Of a stretch of DNA of 64,000 bases, positions 17,072 through 26,492 are shown piece by piece. This stretch comes from Lachnospiraceae bacterium. GTDB taxonomy: Bacteria; Bacillota; Clostridia; Lachnospirales; Lachnospiraceae. Position numbers and translations under genes: made by a program. The DNA lies in assembly GCA_024697225.1 (NCBI GenBank), contig JAILGA010000151.1:1-64000 (forward strand), in the 5' to 3' direction. Position 1 is the first letter of the stretch; each line of letters begins with the position of its first letter. Under the pieces are notes generated by a model. That model ran no database searches and was not told the origin of the DNA. It worked only from the letters and a program-made list of their open reading frames with translations.

Positions 17072-18010
17072 TCAATAGAGGGCTGTCCCTTCCTGAATGC
17101 GGTATCCGCGAAGGAAATCCGCCGCCGACATCCGCTTTTTACCCTCGAGCTGAACTTCAAGCACTCTCAGGCAGCCGTTTCCGGTGTTCACGGTAAACGA
17201 ATCCTTATCCACCGCACATACCCTGCCGGTCTCGGCACCTTTATTACCGGATCCGGTCACAGTCTCTGCCTTCCAGATCTTCATTATCTTCTGATCCGGC
17301 AGTCTTGTATAAGCGCTGGGCCAGGGATCCATCGCACGTATGAGTCTCTCGATATATGCAGCGTCGTCGCTCCATCTTATGACGCCCATATCCTTTCTTA
17401 TCTGCCCGGCGTAGGATGCCAGTTCGGTATCCTGCTTTACAGGTCTTGCCTCCCCTTTTTCTATCAGCTCAAGCGTGCTTACTATAAGCTCAGCACCCAG
17501 TTTTGTCAGTTTATCAAAGAGGCTCCCTCCTGTCTCGTCCTCAGCTATTTCTATTTCGCGCTGACAGATGATATCTCCGGTATCAATGCCCTCATCCATC
17601 TGCATGATGGTCACTCCGGTTTTTTTCTCACCGTCCAGTATCGCCTGCTGTATAGGAGAAGCGCCTCTGTATCTGGGCAGAAGCGAGGCGTGTATATTTA
17701 CGCACCCAAGCCTCGGAGCGGCGAGTGCCTCCGCGGAGAGGATCTGTCCGAAGGCCGCCACCACTCCTATGTCAGCATCCGCTTCCTTAAGAATCCTGAC
17801 CGAATCCTCCGCCCTGACCTTTGCAGGCTGAAAGACCTTCAGGCCCTCCTTAAGAGCAAGCTCCTTGACGGGAGACAGTCTGACCTTGCCGCCTCTGCCT
17901 GCAGGCTTATCGGGCATAGTCACCACAGTCACGATATCATGCCCGGCCTTTATGAGCGATGCGAGAGCCGCCGCCGCATAGTCGGGAGTTCCCATAAAGA
18001 TTATCTTCAT
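17072..18010 (-). CDS. fmt: Methionyl-tRNA formyltransferase
   Basis: A 312-residue enzyme that formylates initiator Met-tRNA using 10-formyl-THF. Seen: the N-terminal MGTPDYA, the catalytic stretch NIHASLLPRYRGASPIQ (Asn/His) and MDEGIDTGDI, with a C-terminal tRNA-binding domain. It overlaps def by 4 bases, the usual pairing of adding and removing the formyl group. Confidence 0.97.
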   Translation of the reverse strand: MKIIFMGTPDYAAAALASLIKAGHDIVTVVTMPDKPAGRGGKVRLSPVKELALKEGLKVFQPAKVRAEDSVRILKEADADIGVVAAFGQILSAEALAAPRLGCVNIHASLLPRYRGASPIQQAILDGEKKTGVTIMQMDEGIDTGDIICQREIEIAEDETGGSLFDKLTKLGAELIVSTLELIEKGEARPVKQDTELASYAGQIRKDMGVIRWSDDAAYIERLIRAMDPWPSAYTRLPDQKIMKIWKAETVTGSGNKGAETGRVCAVDKDSFTVNTGNGCLRVLEVQLEGKKRMSAADFLRGYRIQEGTALY

Positions 18011-18492
18011 TCCTCTTCCTCGCGCTGTATATCCTCGTTGTTTACGAGTTCACCTTCGACCAGTTCAACATACATCCTGCCGTCAAGATGATCTGTCTCA
18101 TGGCAGATCGCTCTTGCAAGAAGCTCCTCGGCCTCCATGTCAAATTCCTTCATGTTCCGATCCAGAGCTCTTACTCTTATGTGCATGGGGCGTTTCACTA
18201 TACCGCTTTTCCCGGGAAGTGACAGGCAGCCCTCATATCCCTCCTGCTCGCCGTCCGCCTCGTAGATCTCGGGGTTTATGAACACCATCGGATCCTCGCC
18301 CGTCACGTCAACAACGAAGACCTTTTTGAGCACTCCGACCTGCGGTGCGGCAAGTCCCACCCCCTGTGCCTCGTACATAGTGTCAAACATATCGTTGATC
18401 AAAAGAGCAAGACCCGGTGTCATATGCTTAACATCCTTGCAGTGTTTTCCGAGCACCTCATCGCCGTATTCTCTGATAGTTCTTATCGCCAT
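18007..18492 (-). CDS. def: Peptide deformylase
   Basis: A 161-residue metallohydrolase with all three motifs: GVGLAAPQVG, EGCLSLPG and HETDHLDG, the last with the two His and Glu of the Fe/Zn site. It removes the N-formyl group from new proteins. It lies between priA (18 bases upstream) and fmt (overlapping). Confidence 0.98.
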   Translation of the reverse strand: MAIRTIREYGDEVLGKHCKDVKHMTPGLALLINDMFDTMYEAQGVGLAAPQVGVLKKVFVVDVTGEDPMVFINPEIYEADGEQEGYEGCLSLPGKSGIVKRPMHIRVRALDRNMKEFDMEAEELLARAICHETDHLDGRMYVELVEGELVNNEDIQREEEE

Positions 18493-18510
18493 TTCCTTCT
18501 CCTTATTTAT

Positions 18511-20772
18511 TCAGAATCCCCTCATAGGATCAAAATCGAACTGTATAAAAGTCTTCAGATTTCTGCCGGCATCCCTGTCCGCAGACATCTGTCTCTCAGC
18601 TGCGTCCTTGAGTCTCACAAGAGCCTCCCTGTCCGCGGCTTTCAGATATACGCCGTATCTGTACATGTCGGCGATCCTGCCTATCATCGCGGGCGCGGGC
18701 CCCATGATGCTGACGCTTCGATCACCCGCAAGTTCTGTTTCGAAAAGATCCTTAAGCTTCCCGGCATATTCTTCCGCTCCGCGCTCGTCTCTGTCAAAGA
18801 TCTGCACCGACAAAAGATGTGATGCCGGCGGATACCCTGCCAGTCTTCTGTAGCCCATCTCCTCTTCATAGAAGCTCTCTGTATCCTGCGTCATTGCGTG
18901 CCGGACCGCGTAGTGCTCCGGCTGGTAAGTCTGGATCACCACTTCACCGGGCTTATCCCTTCTGCCTGCCCTTCCCGCGGCCTGCACAAGCAGCTCCCAC
19001 GTCCTCTCGGCAGCCCTGTAATCCCCGGTATTTAGGGACATATCCGCTGCCAGGATGCCGACAAGTGTGACTCCCGGGAAATCATGACCCTTGACTATCA
19101 TCTGTGTTCCGATCAGTATATCGGCCTCGCCGTTCGAAAAAGCCTCAAGGATACTCTCATAGCTGCCCTTTGTTCTGGTGGTATCCGCATCCATTCTGAG
19201 AATTCTCGCTCCCGGGAACAGCATTGCAGCATGCTTTTCCATGGCCTCTGTTCCGGCCTTGAACCCCTTCACATAAGAGGATCCGCACTCCGGGCACACC
19301 TTTGGTCCCGGTTCCTCATAGCCGCAGTAATGACAGATCAGGCGTCCGCCGCTGTGCTGGGAAAGGGATACATCGCAGTGCGGACAGCAAAACACATGAC
19401 CGCACGCGCGGCAGGACATAAAGCCCGCAAGTCCTCTCCTGTTGATAAACAGCATTGTCTGTTCGCCCGCGGCGAGTCTCTTTGCGATCTTCTCCTTCAG
19501 CACCCGTGAAAAAGGTGATCTGTTGCCGGCTCTGAGTTCCTGTCTCATATCGGCAACGGTTGCGTCCGGCAGTCCGCTCCCCGCATGTCTGCTGTCGAGG
19601 GTGAAAGCACCGTAGACACCGCTTTTAGCCAGATACATCGACTCCATTGAGGGCGTGGCGCTTCCCAGTATCACACTCGCCCCGTCCGGCACAAGCTTTG
19701 CAAGCTGTTCTGCCACCTCTCTTGCATGGTATCTGGGCATATTCTCACTCTTATAGCTGGACTCATGCTCCTCATCTATTATTATGAGTCCAAGTCTCGG
19801 AAAAGGGGTGAACAGCGCGCTTCTGGGGCCTATGATCACATCGATCCCGCCTTCTTTTGCCCTTTTGAACTGGTCGTATTTCTCACCTGCGGACAGTGTC
19901 GAATTCATTACCGAAACCCTGTCGCCGAAATAGGTATAAAACCGCATCAGAGTCTGCCAGGTCAGAGCTATCTCCGGGATCAGGACTATGGACTGCAGCC
20001 CCCTCTCCTGCATCTTTCTGACGCAGTTTATGTATACCTCGGTCTTTCCGCTTCCCGTCACTCCGCGGATAAGATAGGTCTTTCTTATCCCCGATTCATA
20101 ATCCGCGATGATACTTTCCACGATATCGGACTGCTCTCTGCTAAGCTCCACCTGCTCTCCCGGAGCGTGTTTTAATGCCACGGGATTTCTAAGAGTATTG
20201 GAGCTCTCTATCCGGACGATCCCCCTGTCTGCCAGAGTCTTGACCACCGAAGCGGATACCGCGAGTTTTCCGGTTATAAGTTCCATCGGCAGTCCCATAT
20301 CGGGGTTCTTTAACAGTTCCTCAAGTATTCTGGCTCTGGATTGCTGACTCTTTTTTGCGAGAGCCTCTCTCCACATCGCGACAGCCTCATCTCTGCCCGC
20401 TCTAAGCCAGACCTTTTTCCTGACCTGCGGTTTGACGCGCTTTCCTGCCGGCAGAACGGTTTTAAGGGCTGCGATCATAGTCGAACCGTAGGAATGCTTC
20501 ATCCACCACGCAAGCTTTATGAGGACTCCGTCCGCGGAAGTACCCGATTCGTCAATGCCGGATATTGCCTTGATCCTGTCGGGTTCCATGCCGGGATCGT
20601 CCTTCAGTCCTATGACATATGCCGTCTTTCTTGCATCTCCCTTTCCGAAGGGGACTACCACGGCGGTACCCGGCTCTATCACTCTCTGAAGTCTGTCCGG
20701 TACACTGTAGGTAAAGGGTCGGTCAACCCTCTCATGATCGATATCTATGATCACATCGGCGTAGGAAGCCAT
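18511..20772 (-). CDS. priA: Primosomal replication restart helicase
   Basis: A 753-residue helicase. Seen: an N-terminal DNA-binding part, Walker A GVTGSGKTEV, the DEAH-like box DEEH, a pair of zinc-binding clusters (CRACGHVFCCPHC and CHYCGYEE...CPECG) and the C-terminal motif QAAGRAGRRDKPG. The ATG at 20772 overlaps the murE stop (TGATG); a TTG one codon earlier is possible but less likely. It restarts stalled replication forks. Confidence 0.97.
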   Translation of the reverse strand: MASYADVIIDIDHERVDRPFTYSVPDRLQRVIEPGTAVVVPFGKGDARKTAYVIGLKDDPGMEPDRIKAISGIDESGTSADGVLIKLAWWMKHSYGSTMIAALKTVLPAGKRVKPQVRKKVWLRAGRDEAVAMWREALAKKSQQSRARILEELLKNPDMGLPMELITGKLAVSASVVKTLADRGIVRIESSNTLRNPVALKHAPGEQVELSREQSDIVESIIADYESGIRKTYLIRGVTGSGKTEVYINCVRKMQERGLQSIVLIPEIALTWQTLMRFYTYFGDRVSVMNSTLSAGEKYDQFKRAKEGGIDVIIGPRSALFTPFPRLGLIIIDEEHESSYKSENMPRYHAREVAEQLAKLVPDGASVILGSATPSMESMYLAKSGVYGAFTLDSRHAGSGLPDATVADMRQELRAGNRSPFSRVLKEKIAKRLAAGEQTMLFINRRGLAGFMSCRACGHVFCCPHCDVSLSQHSGGRLICHYCGYEEPGPKVCPECGSSYVKGFKAGTEAMEKHAAMLFPGARILRMDADTTRTKGSYESILEAFSNGEADILIGTQMIVKGHDFPGVTLVGILAADMSLNTGDYRAAERTWELLVQAAGRAGRRDKPGEVVIQTYQPEHYAVRHAMTQDTESFYEEEMGYRRLAGYPPASHLLSVQIFDRDERGAEEYAGKLKDLFETELAGDRSVSIMGPAPAMIGRIADMYRYGVYLKAADREALVRLKDAAERQMSADRDAGRNLKTFIQFDFDPMRGF

Positions 20773-22268
20773 CAATTCCCTTCCTTAAGCTCTTCCAGAA
20801 TATCCCTTATAAGATCCCTCTCGTCCATGGGATACTTTACCCCCTTGATCTCCTGATAATCCTCATGGCCCTTGCCTGCAAGCACTATTATGTCTCCTGG
20901 CTCACCGTTTTCTATGCAGTATTTTATTGCCTCTTTGCGATCCGGGATCTCCACATAGCTTCCCGCCGTCTTCGCAAGTCCCGTCTCTATATCCTTTATG
21001 ATCGCCATGGGGTCCTCGAATCTGGGATTATCCGATGTGACCACCGTGAGATCCGAGAGTTTTCCGCTCACCTCGCCCATCTGGAATCTGCGTGTCTTTG
21101 ATCTGTTGCCGCCGCAGCCGAAAAGAGTGATCAGCCTGTTGGGCCTGTATTCCTTCAATGTGGTAAGAAGGCTCTCGAGCGCCATGGCATTGTGAGCATA
21201 ATCTATCAAAAGTGTATAATCGGGGTTCACGGGTATCATCTCGATACGTCCGCGCACCTTAACCTTCTTGAACGCATCCTCTATCTGCAGATCATCGCAG
21301 TCGAAGCACTTGGCCACAGCAAGTGAACAGAGAGCGTTATATACAGAAAAAGTACCCGGCATCGCAAACTCCGCCTTCATGTCGGTCCTACCGGATATCG
21401 TAAAGAGAACACCCAGTTCACCGGGCTTCTTTATCAGCATCGGATCTGAGGCCCTGTAATCAGCCCCCTTTGAAAAGCCGTAGGTTATGAGCTCGCAGGT
21501 ATGTCCCTCCATAACCTGCTCAAAATGATCATCATCGATATTGGCTATACCGGTGCGGCACTGCCTAAAGAGCAGTGACTTGCAGTGCAGATAATCGTCG
21601 AAATCCTTGTGTTCGTTCGGTCCTATGTGGTCCTCCTCGATATTGGTGAATACACCTATATCAAAGGTAAAGCCGTCGGTCCTGTGCAGCATCAGTGCCT
21701 GGGATGACACCTCCATGACGACAGCGTCACAATCCTCATCCACCATCTTCTTTAACGTCTCCTGAAGAATGATCGACTCGGGTGTGGTGTTTCCTGCAGG
21801 GATGTGTTTGTCGCCGATGATCATCTCTATCGTTCCGATAAGGCCTGTCTTGTAACCGGAATTCTCAAGCATATGTCGGATCAGATAGGTCGAGGTTGTC
21901 TTGCCCTTCGTTCCGGTTATTCCTATCGTTCTGAGTTTTTCCGCCGGATGCCCGTAAAAGGCGGCGGCGAAGTATGCCATGGCGGATCTCGTATCTTTGA
22001 CGCGAAGAACGGGTGTCTCACAGCCGTCAGGCAGATCGATGTCATGCTCCGCAGCGATTGCCCCCGCGCCCGCTTCAGCAGCCTGCGCCGCAAGGTCGTG
22101 GGAGTCCATGTTTGCCCCCTTCACACAAATGAAAAGGCACCCTTCCGTAACCTTTCTCGAGTCATTGCACAGCGCGGTGATCTGAATATCACCGGCAAGG
22201 AGCTCTCTGTCGGTATTACCGGCAGTAAGCCTGTATGGAACATTTTCGATTATGTCGCCAAGTCTCAT
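20772..22268 (-). CDS. murE: UDP-MurNAc-tripeptide synthetase, meso-DAP type
   Basis: A 498-residue cytosolic Mur ligase that adds the third residue of the peptidoglycan stem. Seen: the ATP loop GITGTKGKTTST, TTPES and SSQAL motifs, IDYAHNAMAL, and DNPRFEDP, whose DNPR signature indicates meso-diaminopimelate rather than lysine. AGGAGG lies 5 bases before the ATG at 22268; an upstream GTG two codons earlier is too close to that site. It lies between recJ and priA in the long operon. Confidence 0.95.
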   Translation of the reverse strand: MRLGDIIENVPYRLTAGNTDRELLAGDIQITALCNDSRKVTEGCLFICVKGANMDSHDLAAQAAEAGAGAIAAEHDIDLPDGCETPVLRVKDTRSAMAYFAAAFYGHPAEKLRTIGITGTKGKTTSTYLIRHMLENSGYKTGLIGTIEMIIGDKHIPAGNTTPESIILQETLKKMVDEDCDAVVMEVSSQALMLHRTDGFTFDIGVFTNIEEDHIGPNEHKDFDDYLHCKSLLFRQCRTGIANIDDDHFEQVMEGHTCELITYGFSKGADYRASDPMLIKKPGELGVLFTISGRTDMKAEFAMPGTFSVYNALCSLAVAKCFDCDDLQIEDAFKKVKVRGRIEMIPVNPDYTLLIDYAHNAMALESLLTTLKEYRPNRLITLFGCGGNRSKTRRFQMGEVSGKLSDLTVVTSDNPRFEDPMAIIKDIETGLAKTAGSYVEIPDRKEAIKYCIENGEPGDIIVLAGKGHEDYQEIKGVKYPMDERDLIRDILEELKEGN

Positions 22269-22300
22269 CTCCACCTCCTGTACAGCATCCTCTGCATCAC

Positions 22301-24082
22301 TTATATCGCCTGCTGATAGTCCTTGAGAACAAACTGCAGACTCTCTCTTCCCATATATCTGTTGATCTCCGGCACATATGCGATATTTACGGTATAATTG
22401 CCCCGCGTCCTGTAACCGCTGTAAATATCATCCAGAGCATCATCACCGAACTTTTCCTTAAGAAAATCATTAAATCTGCCCAGGCTCTCAAAGCAGATCA
22501 ACTCATAGGTTTTTCCGCCGCGGTCGGCGATCACGTATTTTCCGACATTGCGGTTCTTTCCTATCACCCTTCCGCTCACAATACGTATATCCCTGGCAGC
22601 AAAGAGAGGCTCCGGGTTATCCTTTCCGAAGGGTTCGAGTATCGAAAACTGACTGACGAGTTCCGTCGTCACATATGACAGCGGCATCTCCATATCAAGG
22701 AGAAGTTTCGTCTCACGCTCACCTCCCGTGAGAGTGCAGTCCCTGTTGAGTCTTTGCCTCAGTTCCCCGATATTACTCTTTGCCATGGTAAGTCCCGCCG
22801 CCTGTTCGTGACCGCCGAACTTTACAAACAGTTCCTCGGTGCGGGACAACCCCGCATACATATCATATTCAGGAACTGATCGTCCGCTTCCCTTTACAAG
22901 TCCGGGCTCCGCCGTATCCGTAAGAACGATCACGGGTCTTTCATATCTTTCCCTCAATCTCCCGGCGATTATGCCTGCTATGGACTCATGCGTTCCGGGG
23001 ACGTACAGGACAGCCACCCTGTCATCTCCGATGCCGCTCTCCTCCATAAGTCTGCATGCATCTCCGAAGCCTTTGGCCGTGAGCGTCTTTCTTTCAGCAT
23101 TTATTTCGGTAAGTCTCTCCGCAAGCCTTTCACATTCCTCATCGCCGGCGGAGGTGAGAAGCTCCAGCGCCCTGTGGGCACTCTCAAGCCTCCCGGTGGC
23201 ATTGAGGCACGGGCCGATCGTAAATCCAAGATCGGATGCTCTCATCCCGGAAGCGTCGAGTCCGCACGCGATAATAAGCTTTGAGAGTCCCTTATTCGGG
23301 CAGTCAGCCATAAGCGCCAGCCCCCGTTTCATGATGAGCCTGTTTTCATCGACTAAAGGCATCACGTCGCAGTTGGTGGCAAGCGCGGCAAACACCGTCA
23401 TCTCATCTACAAGATCCGATATATCATCCCTTCCTTCCTCACCGAAGAGGGCCTGGATGAATTTCATGGCGACCACAGCTCCGCATATATGCGGATAAGG
23501 ATATGCGTCGTCACTTCTTGCAGGATCTACCACAGCCTCAGCCTCCGGTATGATATCCAGACCATCCTCTCCCCTTTGGGGTTCGTGGTGATCCGTAACC
23601 ACAACCTTCATTCCAAGGTCATACGCGAGCTTTATGGATTCTGTTTCTCTTATACCGTTGTCACAGGTGATGATAAGATCGATCCCGCTCTCTGCCGCAT
23701 CCCTGACGATCTGTTCGCTCATTCCATATCCGTCGCGCACCCTGTCCGGAAGATAATAGTCTGTATATCCGGAACCAGCTGCATTCAGCCCTATATAGAG
23801 GATATACGACGCACATATGCCATCGACATCGTAGTCGCCTATTATCCTGATCCTGCCGTCCTGATCTATCGTATTTCTGACCGCTGACACAGCCCTGTCC
23901 ATGTCCTTTAAGCCCATCGGTGCATGAAGACCTGCCATATCATCGGAGAGAAATGCACGTATCTCTTCGTCACTTACAATATCTCTGTTTCTTAAGAGTC
24001 TTGCAGTGACCTTGTCAATCCCATACCTGGCTGCAATATCTTCAAAATCCGCTCTTTTAGCGGCAACCATCCATCTGGACAC
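22301..24082 (-). CDS. recJ: Single-strand DNA-specific exonuclease
   Basis: A 593-residue DHH-family 5'-3' exonuclease. Motifs seen: IIGDYDVDG, TCDNGI and VVTDHHEP (DHH), then the DHHA1 part with FGGHEQAAGL. The start is set at the GTG at 24082, with AGGAGG 10 bases upstream, giving the family-typical beginning xSRWMVAAKRADF. An upstream ATG frame would force the ribosome through the 24137-24176 hairpin. Confidence 0.93.
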   Translation of the reverse strand: MSRWMVAAKRADFEDIAARYGIDKVTARLLRNRDIVSDEEIRAFLSDDMAGLHAPMGLKDMDRAVSAVRNTIDQDGRIRIIGDYDVDGICASYILYIGLNAAGSGYTDYYLPDRVRDGYGMSEQIVRDAAESGIDLIITCDNGIRETESIKLAYDLGMKVVVTDHHEPQRGEDGLDIIPEAEAVVDPARSDDAYPYPHICGAVVAMKFIQALFGEEGRDDISDLVDEMTVFAALATNCDVMPLVDENRLIMKRGLALMADCPNKGLSKLIIACGLDASGMRASDLGFTIGPCLNATGRLESAHRALELLTSAGDEECERLAERLTEINAERKTLTAKGFGDACRLMEESGIGDDRVAVLYVPGTHESIAGIIAGRLRERYERPVIVLTDTAEPGLVKGSGRSVPEYDMYAGLSRTEELFVKFGGHEQAAGLTMAKSNIGELRQRLNRDCTLTGGERETKLLLDMEMPLSYVTTELVSQFSILEPFGKDNPEPLFAARDIRIVSGRVIGKNRNVGKYVIADRGGKTYELICFESLGRFNDFLKEKFGDDALDDIYSGYRTRGNYTVNIAYVPEINRYMGRESLQFVLKDYQQAI

Positions 24083-24136
24083 CGGGCCGTAACCTCCTGC
24101 GGGCGCCGTTATTGCAATGCCCCGTTCAATCACAAA

Positions 24137-24176
24137 GACCGTGCCGGAATCGATATTCCTCAGTTCCGGCACGGTC
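24137..24176 (-). terminator. Strong hairpin between secDF and recJ
   Basis: A perfect 13-bp inverted repeat (GACCGTGCCGGAA and TTCCGGCACGGTC) with a 14-base loop. On the minus strand it is followed by TTTGTG. It lies 22 bases after the secDF stop. It may be a partial terminator or an RNA-processing site that sets different levels for the upstream (SCIFF, SecDF) and downstream genes. Confidence 0.65.
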
Positions 24177-24197
24177 CGCTGTCTCACAACAACTGTT

Positions 24198-26492
24198 TCA
24201 TTCTGTGGCTTTGTTCACTTTTTTTCCGTTTTCCCCTGACTTTCCCTTTATCATCCTAAGGTCTGTCCAAAGCGGGGATGCGATGAATATGGATGAATAT
24301 GTACCCGCTACCACACCGACCATAAGCGGTATGGCGAACAGTTTGATGTCTGCCACACCGAAGATGACCAGACACAGTACCATCAGGAATGTCGTGATGG
24401 ATGTGAACAGGCTTCGGGACAGGGTCTGCGCCACACTGGTGTTCACTATTCCCGCAAAATCGTTCTTTCTGACAGCCGCGTTGAGATTCTCTCTTATTCT
24501 GTCGAAGGTAACGATCGTATCATTGATGGAATAACCGATGATCGTAAGTATGCAGGCGATAAAGGTACCGCCGGCGGAAATCCTCGTGAATGCATAACAG
24601 GCAAGGACCATCATGGCGTCATGCGTAAGGGCGATGATAGCCGCCGTACCGAAGCTGACATTTCTGAATCTGATGGCGATGTAGATCAGCATCAGCACAA
24701 GGGCAACTATGACGGAAATAATGGCTGCTCTGAGCATCTCTCCGCTTATGGTGGAGCTTATGGTTTCTGCAGCTATATGATCCGATGTGACACCGAAATC
24801 GGTCTCAAACATTGAGTCGAGTGCCTCTCTCTGAGAGAGATCAAGCGATGTGGTCTTGAAGATGACCTGATTGGTTCCGGAAACTGTCTGAACCTGAACT
24901 GAATCGACGCCTACCGTCTCCTTGATCTTCGGAACGACCTGAGCATCAAGTTCAGCTGTTGTCCACTCCTTGTCAAAGGTGACGCTTGTGGATGTACCAC
25001 CGACGAAATCAAGGCTCCAGTTCAGAGCGCCGGCACCGCGTCCGCCGTTGACACCCATAACAATGACAGTAACCGCAACAATCCCGCATGAAATCAGGTA
25101 GAAAAGCTTTCTCTTTCCAACGAAATCAAACTTCACAGGCTCCTTGCTCTTAACATAGAACTTCTCGTTCTTCACACCCAGTCCGTAGAATACGGCGGAT
25201 ACGCCCCTGGTCACAAACAGCGCCGTGAACATGGACACTATGATACCGAGTATGAGGGTCTGGGCAAAGCCCTTGATCGTACCGGAGCCGCCGAGCATCA
25301 GCACCACAGCGGCTATGACGGTCGTGATGTTTCCGTCAAGGATGGCGGACAAAGCCTTCTGATAACCAAGCTTCATTGCCTCGCCGACCACTCTTCCCCG
25401 GGAGAGTTCCTCACCTGTTCTCGAGAACACGATGACGTTCGCATCCACAGCCATTCCTATGGTCAGGATGATACCGGCGATACCGGGCAGGGTAAGCGTT
25501 ACTTCAAAGGCATCCAGCAGGATGATCATAAGTTCTACATAGAAAGCCAGCGCTATACTTGCGGACACGCCGAGGATCCTGTAGATGAAGATCATGAACA
25601 GGACTATAAGGCCGAAGCCGACGATGGCAGCTATGATACCGGACTGGATGGCATTGGTTCCGAGCTGTGCGCCGACCACGTTGGATCGCAGTTCCGTCAG
25701 CTGAAGCTTAAGTCCGCCGATACGGATCAGGGCAGCAAGTCTCTCGGCCTCCTGGTAATCGGACATACCAGTTATGACAGCTCTTCCGTCAGTAATAACC
25801 GCCTGAACGGTGGGAACGCTTATGAACTCACCATCATAATAGATACCGATGGACTCACCGGCCGAATAAGCCTTGCTTGTGGCATCCGCAAACGCCTGCG
25901 TACCGTTCGGAGTAAACTCAAGTTCGACAACCGGCTCCTGGTTTCCGGCGGTTCCGGAATTCTGATAACCAGCCTGCGCATTGGCCACATCCTCACCCTT
26001 GAGAACGATGAGGCCGGCTGCCTGCAGATCTTCGATAGGTTTGTTGAGCTGATAGCCGTAGGTATACCCGCTGTCTTCATCACCGCCCATTCCGAAGGAA
26101 TAGTTATCGTTGCCGTCTGCATCCGTCTGGGCTATGAAATACAGATTACCGGGCTGTCCGAGATCCTCAAGTATCGCATTGGCATCCGTGACACCGGGGA
26201 TCTCTATATTGATGCGGTTGAGGCCTTCCTGATAGACCTGAGCTTCTGTGCTGTACTGATCGACACGCTGCTGCAGTTTGTAGATGGTGTCTGCCATATC
26301 CTCAGCACTCGGAGTCTCGTTATCTCCCACCTCGTAAGTGATGCTCACACCACCGGCCAGGTCAAGACCCAGATCTATGCTGTTGATTGATCCCGACTTA
26401 TCGTCTCCCAGGCCGAACACTGACGTGTAGCCCAATCCCGCTAACAGCAGGATTATGACGATCAGACCTATTACCGCTCTAGACTTTTTCAT
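24198..26492 (-). CDS. secDF: Fused SecD-SecF translocase subunit
   Basis: A 764-residue membrane protein carrying SecD and SecF in one chain, with about 12 TM helices. SecD part: TM1, GLDLAGGVSITYE, a P1 region (about 50-270), then TM segments with AVDANVIVFSR. SecF part: LDFVGGTSTSVTF and SINDTIVTFDRIREN. SecDF uses proton flow to pull proteins through SecYEG. The start ATG overlaps the SCIFF maturase stop (ATGA), so translation of the two is coupled. Confidence 0.96.
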   Translation of the reverse strand: MKKSRAVIGLIVIILLLAGLGYTSVFGLGDDKSGSINSIDLGLDLAGGVSITYEVGDNETPSAEDMADTIYKLQQRVDQYSTEAQVYQEGLNRINIEIPGVTDANAILEDLGQPGNLYFIAQTDADGNDNYSFGMGGDEDSGYTYGYQLNKPIEDLQAAGLIVLKGEDVANAQAGYQNSGTAGNQEPVVELEFTPNGTQAFADATSKAYSAGESIGIYYDGEFISVPTVQAVITDGRAVITGMSDYQEAERLAALIRIGGLKLQLTELRSNVVGAQLGTNAIQSGIIAAIVGFGLIVLFMIFIYRILGVSASIALAFYVELMIILLDAFEVTLTLPGIAGIILTIGMAVDANVIVFSRTGEELSRGRVVGEAMKLGYQKALSAILDGNITTVIAAVVLMLGGSGTIKGFAQTLILGIIVSMFTALFVTRGVSAVFYGLGVKNEKFYVKSKEPVKFDFVGKRKLFYLISCGIVAVTVIVMGVNGGRGAGALNWSLDFVGGTSTSVTFDKEWTTAELDAQVVPKIKETVGVDSVQVQTVSGTNQVIFKTTSLDLSQREALDSMFETDFGVTSDHIAAETISSTISGEMLRAAIISVIVALVLMLIYIAIRFRNVSFGTAAIIALTHDAMMVLACYAFTRISAGGTFIACILTIIGYSINDTIVTFDRIRENLNAAVRKNDFAGIVNTSVAQTLSRSLFTSITTFLMVLCLVIFGVADIKLFAIPLMVGVVAGTYSSIFIASPLWTDLRMIKGKSGENGKKVNKATE

